Assembly: GCF_020829625.1 (NCBI RefSeq)
Contig: NZ_JAIVFX010000007.1
Coordinates: 193,344 to 257,343 of the forward strand
Direction: 5' to 3'
DNA: 64,000 nt
Source: Nostoc sp. XA010
GTDB lineage: Bacteria; Cyanobacteriota; Cyanobacteriia; Cyanobacteriales; Nostocaceae
Positions 61,087 to 64,000 of the stretch are shown here, one piece after another. Both the position numbers and the translations under genes were made by a program. The notes beneath the pieces were generated by a model. That model saw nothing but the letters and a program-made list of their open reading frames with translations, made no database searches and was not told the origin of the DNA. The number at the start of each line of letters is the position of its first letter. The stretch's first letter is position 1.

Positions 61087-62706
61087 ATGGACTGGATTAC
61101 ACTACTGCGATCGCTACAGTCTGATTTTATTAAAAGGTTAACATCTGCTTCTCTGCTTCATTGTGAAACAGAAGGTCAATATAGTGAATTAACTATAATC
61201 TCTGGAGAAAGGTTAAAGGCACTACGGGAATTTTGCTGGCAAATGGCTGAGAAATATAAGCGTGTTTTGCCAGTCCGTGATGTTTTTCTTAGCTATCTTA
61301 AAGGGAAGTTGGGTGAGGAAGTTGTCAAAGAACGTCTAGCTGATTTTATTACTGAAGTCGATTATGAAAAGCGATTCGGCGGCGATGGCAATATAGATTT
61401 TACATTGACTTCTGACCCATCTATTGGTATTGAAGTTAAATCTCGTCACGGTAGTATTGATAGAGTTAGATGGTCAATTAGTTCTGAAGAGGTTGAAAAA
61501 AATGCAGTTGTAGTTTGCATTTTGATTCAAGAAGATGTAAGTGAAGCCCAATCTGAATATCACCTTTTCTTAGCTGGCTTTCTCCCAACTCGGATGATTA
61601 AGTTGAAGACTGGTAAAATATCATTTGGGATTGAACAATTACTGTATGGTGGTGGTTTATGGTGTTATCTAGAACAGTTACAATCTTCTATAAATAATTC
61701 TTCTAGGCAACAACCACCAATTTATAAATATCTCCCGAAGCAGGAAATTGCATCTAAGCCAACTATTAATCAGTTGAGTAAATCTTATTTTAAACCAGAA
61801 TATAGTGATGAAAATTTAAATATACTTTATGTAAGATTAGGTGATGAATGTTTTGAGAAAGGAGAATATTCAAATGCGATCGCTAACTATAATCAAGCCT
61901 TACAAGTAAAATCTAGTGATACCGATTTATATTATAAACGAGGTTTAGCTCACTATCAAATAGGAGATTATGAGGCTGCGATCGCAGATTATTCTCAGGC
62001 AATTCAGATAAACCTTCATGATGCTAAATCTTACAATAAACGAGGTTTAGCTCTGTCTCAACTGGGAAGATTAGAAGAAGCAATTAATGATTATACTCAG
62101 GCTATCAGAATTAATCCTAATGTTGCCGTAGCTTATAAAAACCGGGCTGAAGCTCGTTCTCATGTAGGAGATAACCAAGGAGCAATTGAGGATTATACAC
62201 AGGCTATTAAAATTAACCCCCATTATGCAGATGCTTATAAAAACCGTGGAATTGCTCGTTATTTATTAGACTCTCAACCGGGATTTCCCCAAGCAATCAA
62301 GATTAATCCTAAAGATGCTATCGCGTATAAAAAACGTGGTAATGCTCGTTCAGATTTAGGAGATTTTGAAGGAGCGATTGAAGATTATACTCAGGCAATA
62401 CAGATTAATCCTAATTATGCAGATGCTTATTACAACCGTGGTAATGCTCGTTCAGATTTAGGGGATTTTCAGGGAGCGATTGAAGATTATACTCAAGCAA
62501 TCCAGATTAATACAAATTATGCAGATGCTTATTACAATCGTGGCAATATCCGTTTAGAAATAGAAGATAAACAGGGAGCAATTGAAGATTTTCAAAAAGC
62601 GGCAGACATCTATCGTCAAGAAGGTAAGCTAGAATCGCTCAAAGATACACGAGAAATAATATTAGATTTAGAAATAGAAGAATCATTAGATATTTTAAAC
62701 TTCTAA
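61087..62706 (+). CDS. PD-(D/E)XK nuclease-fold domain fused to TPR array
   Basis: A 539-residue protein. The N-terminal 190 residues have a conserved Glu at 77 (GKLGEEVV), then GNIDFTL with D104 and IEVKSRHG (E116-V-K118), which is the PD-(D/E)XK order. From about 240, eight or so TPRs of the consensus AIEDYTQAIxINPxYADAYYNRG follow; one near 380 is shortened (LLDSQPGFPQAIKI), having lost about 11 residues. Nuclease-TPR fusions are not common, and nearby remnants and repeats suggest a mobile region. A defence role is possible but unproven. Confidence 0.85.
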   Translation: MDWITLLRSLQSDFIKRLTSASLLHCETEGQYSELTIISGERLKALREFCWQMAEKYKRVLPVRDVFLSYLKGKLGEEVVKERLADFITEVDYEKRFGGDGNIDFTLTSDPSIGIEVKSRHGSIDRVRWSISSEEVEKNAVVVCILIQEDVSEAQSEYHLFLAGFLPTRMIKLKTGKISFGIEQLLYGGGLWCYLEQLQSSINNSSRQQPPIYKYLPKQEIASKPTINQLSKSYFKPEYSDENLNILYVRLGDECFEKGEYSNAIANYNQALQVKSSDTDLYYKRGLAHYQIGDYEAAIADYSQAIQINLHDAKSYNKRGLALSQLGRLEEAINDYTQAIRINPNVAVAYKNRAEARSHVGDNQGAIEDYTQAIKINPHYADAYKNRGIARYLLDSQPGFPQAIKINPKDAIAYKKRGNARSDLGDFEGAIEDYTQAIQINPNYADAYYNRGNARSDLGDFQGAIEDYTQAIQINTNYADAYYNRGNIRLEIEDKQGAIEDFQKAADIYRQEGKLESLKDTREIILDLEIEESLDILNF

Positions 62707-62726
62707 AAAGTTGAAAAATTCGTCTA

Positions 62727-62912
62727 ATATCATGTCCGCATAATCAGTTATGATTCCCACAGTGATTATATGTCACCCTTATCCCCTCCTCGCTTGCGTG
62801 CGGGGAACTCGGGGCCCCCTCTAGGGATTAGGGGCAGGGAGACAAAGCGTAGCTTTGGCGGGATGGGGTTCTTCAGGTCTAATAACTAATCAGGCTCAAG
62901 CGGACATGATAT
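62727..62912. mobile_element. MITE-like inverted-repeat element of 186 bp
   Basis: ATATCATGTCCGC (62727-62739) and its exact reverse complement (62900-62912) bound a non-coding stretch. The inside includes the GC-rich repeat block with CCTCGCTTGCGTGCGGGG and the AGACAAAGCGTAGCTTTGGC hairpin. There is no transposase. It lies between the nuclease-TPR and the cyanophycin-like gene. Confidence 0.55.
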
Positions 62913-62953
62913 AAGAGGATATTTGAAAAGTATTAGGCGAATAGAATTCGCTA

Positions 62954-64000
62954 CTACAAAATTGTTCCAGTCTCTTTCAAATAAACCCGTGTAAATGGTT
63001 CATCATCACCCAAAGAATAATCTTCAATCAACCCTTTGCGACGAATAGAAATGTCGTTGCCTTTTCTCGTCACCACAGTCGAACTATCGAATACATCCCG
63101 CGCTAACATCATCTCAGTTTCGCTAGGATTATCCAAAACGACCATATTACTACTTCGGTAAAACATCCCCTCTTCATTGAGGATATCTTCCGCATACTCG
63201 GCAATCAGCAAATCAAGTTTTGGATGACGCAGCAAAGTTTGGACGTTGCTATTGTAATCCTTACTTAATACTTTTTTCGAGCGATTCACAAAAACTCCAT
63301 CACGACAAATAGCGCCTATTGTCCAGTTTGGATGTTGCAAAAGGATATGGTCAATCGTTGCTTGCAGTTCTTCAACTGAGATTTTATTAAAGGTAATAAT
63401 CGGTATCCTAGAATCTGTACCAGACTCAAAAAAGGTTTCTAAGATATAAGAAGGCACATCAACGCTTTCACCTTCAGAAGGTTTAAGATGCATTAAAACG
63501 CCTGGTGCAGCATTGATTTCCAAGATGGCAAAGTTACTAGACTTCCAAGATTCTGAGAGACTTTTGGTCATGACATCAATACCAAGGCAAGTCAGCTGGA
63601 AGTGTTGGGCAATATCTTGCGCCAAGATAATATTGTCATCATGAACCGTGTGCGTTGCATCAATGCTCATACCCCCAGCCGAAAGATTGGCAACTTTACG
63701 GAGGTAAACAGTGCGCCCCTTCTCAATAACGCTGTCCAATGATAAGCGCTGTTCCTCTAGATAGAGTTCCATCGCTTCATCGATTTGAATTTTACTCATC
63801 GGCGAGGTTGGCGTGTCTAAACGTGCAGGTTTCCGGTTCTCTAAGCGGATTAATTCTGCAAGGGTTAAATAGCCATCACCAACAACCGATGCTGGACGGC
63901 GTTCTGTGGCGGCGACAAATCTGCCATTGACACACAACAAACGAAAATCTGATCCGGAAATACTTTTCTCAACAATTATCCGAGTTAGCTGATCTTCGGG
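62954..64000 (-). CDS. CphA2-like cyanophycin synthetase (5' end outside window)
   Basis: The frame continues off the right edge; coding sense is clear up to there (SDFRLLCVNGRFVAATERRP). The visible 348 residues are the end of the ATP-grasp domain (VNGRFVAATERRPASVVGDG, LAQDIAQHFQLTCLGIDVMT) and a Mur-ligase-like C-terminus. In CphA the latter starts RIPIVAVTGTNGKTTTT; here it reads RIPIITFNK, so the P-loop is missing, and the domain is short. That matches CphA2, which joins beta-aspartyl-arginine dipeptides, better than full CphA. Confidence 0.78.
   Translation of the reverse strand, partial: PEDQLTRIIVEKSISGSDFRLLCVNGRFVAATERRPASVVGDGYLTLAELIRLENRKPARLDTPTSPMSKIQIDEAMELYLEEQRLSLDSVIEKGRTVYLRKVANLSAGGMSIDATHTVHDDNIILAQDIAQHFQLTCLGIDVMTKSLSESWKSSNFAILEINAAPGVLMHLKPSEGESVDVPSYILETFFESGTDSRIPIITFNKISVEELQATIDHILLQHPNWTIGAICRDGVFVNRSKKVLSKDYNSNVQTLLRHPKLDLLIAEYAEDILNEEGMFYRSSNMVVLDNPSETEMMLARDVFDSSTVVTRKGNDISIRRKGLIEDYSLGDDEPFTRVYLKETGTIL

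Overview
The window is chromosomal DNA from a filamentous, heterocyst-forming cyanobacterium of the Nostoc/Anabaena type. The evidence is petB/petD of the cytochrome b6f complex, a CpcS/CpeS phycobiliprotein lyase, a PatB/CnfR regulator beside a nif-type ferredoxin and a coxBAC set, a CphA-like cyanophycin enzyme, very frequent HIP1 octamers (GCGATCGC), heptanucleotide tandem repeats, and several families of dispersed palindromic repeats.

Layout. 1-5460 is a hydrogenase maturation operon, hypF(partial)-C-D-E-A-B. 5657-9152 (minus) holds a flavin-dependent luciferase-like oxidoreductase overlapping a small unknown gene, a lone unknown gene, and a three-gene cluster of small unknown proteins. 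cysK is at 10172. 11.2-20.6 kb is the most coherent block: on the minus strand fdxB, coxB, coxA, coxC, a TPR-like gene, an unlisted 57-codon ORF, a cysteine-dioxygenase-like cupin and an ArsC-like nitrogenase-associated protein; on the plus strand, divergent, patB/cnfR. I infer this to be the heterocyst-type respiratory and nif-regulation locus. 20.8-30.6 kb is mostly housekeeping: a sucrase/ferredoxin-like protein, a Mut7-C protein, a wrecked ROK kinase abutting a wrecked Uma2 gene, proB, a YqeG phosphatase, a nuclease-fold protein, and a GNAT-ruvX-DUF3727 operon. 30.8-33.5 kb has a LysR regulator divergent from a heme-oxygenase-like diiron protein with a clean palindrome between them, then a frameshifted secreted protein and a 221-bp MITE-like element.

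33.5-41.2 kb holds envelope-related genes (outer-membrane barrel, RDD/pentapeptide protein, small membrane proteins, a GT4 glycosyltransferase and GDP-mannose 4,6-dehydratase) and an anti-sigma-type ATPase. 41.5-49.7 kb has petD-petB, divergent ctpA, an MBL-fold protein without the usual metal motif, a site-2 protease, a bilin lyase with a HEAT-repeat partner, tRNA-Ser(GGA) and a plant-type ferredoxin. 49.7-60 kb has a nuclease-like lipoprotein, an inositol-monophosphatase-family enzyme, a J-domain/TPR protein coupled to hisZ, a bacterial-type ferredoxin, a LivF-type ABC ATPase, a coiled-coil membrane protein, a Tat-exported beta-carbonic anhydrase and UbiD. 60-64 kb looks accessory: a DUF4058 remnant, a DUF559 nuclease bracketed by inverted repeats, a nuclease-fold/TPR fusion, a second MITE-like inverted repeat, and a CphA2-like gene that runs off the window.

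The best candidates for something undescribed are the 57-codon ORF inside the TPR-cupin-ArsC gene run, the nested and competing hairpins at 55.09-55.37 kb, and the nuclease-fold/TPR fusion at 61-62.7 kb. No CRISPR array, rRNA, intact transposase gene or prophage was seen.
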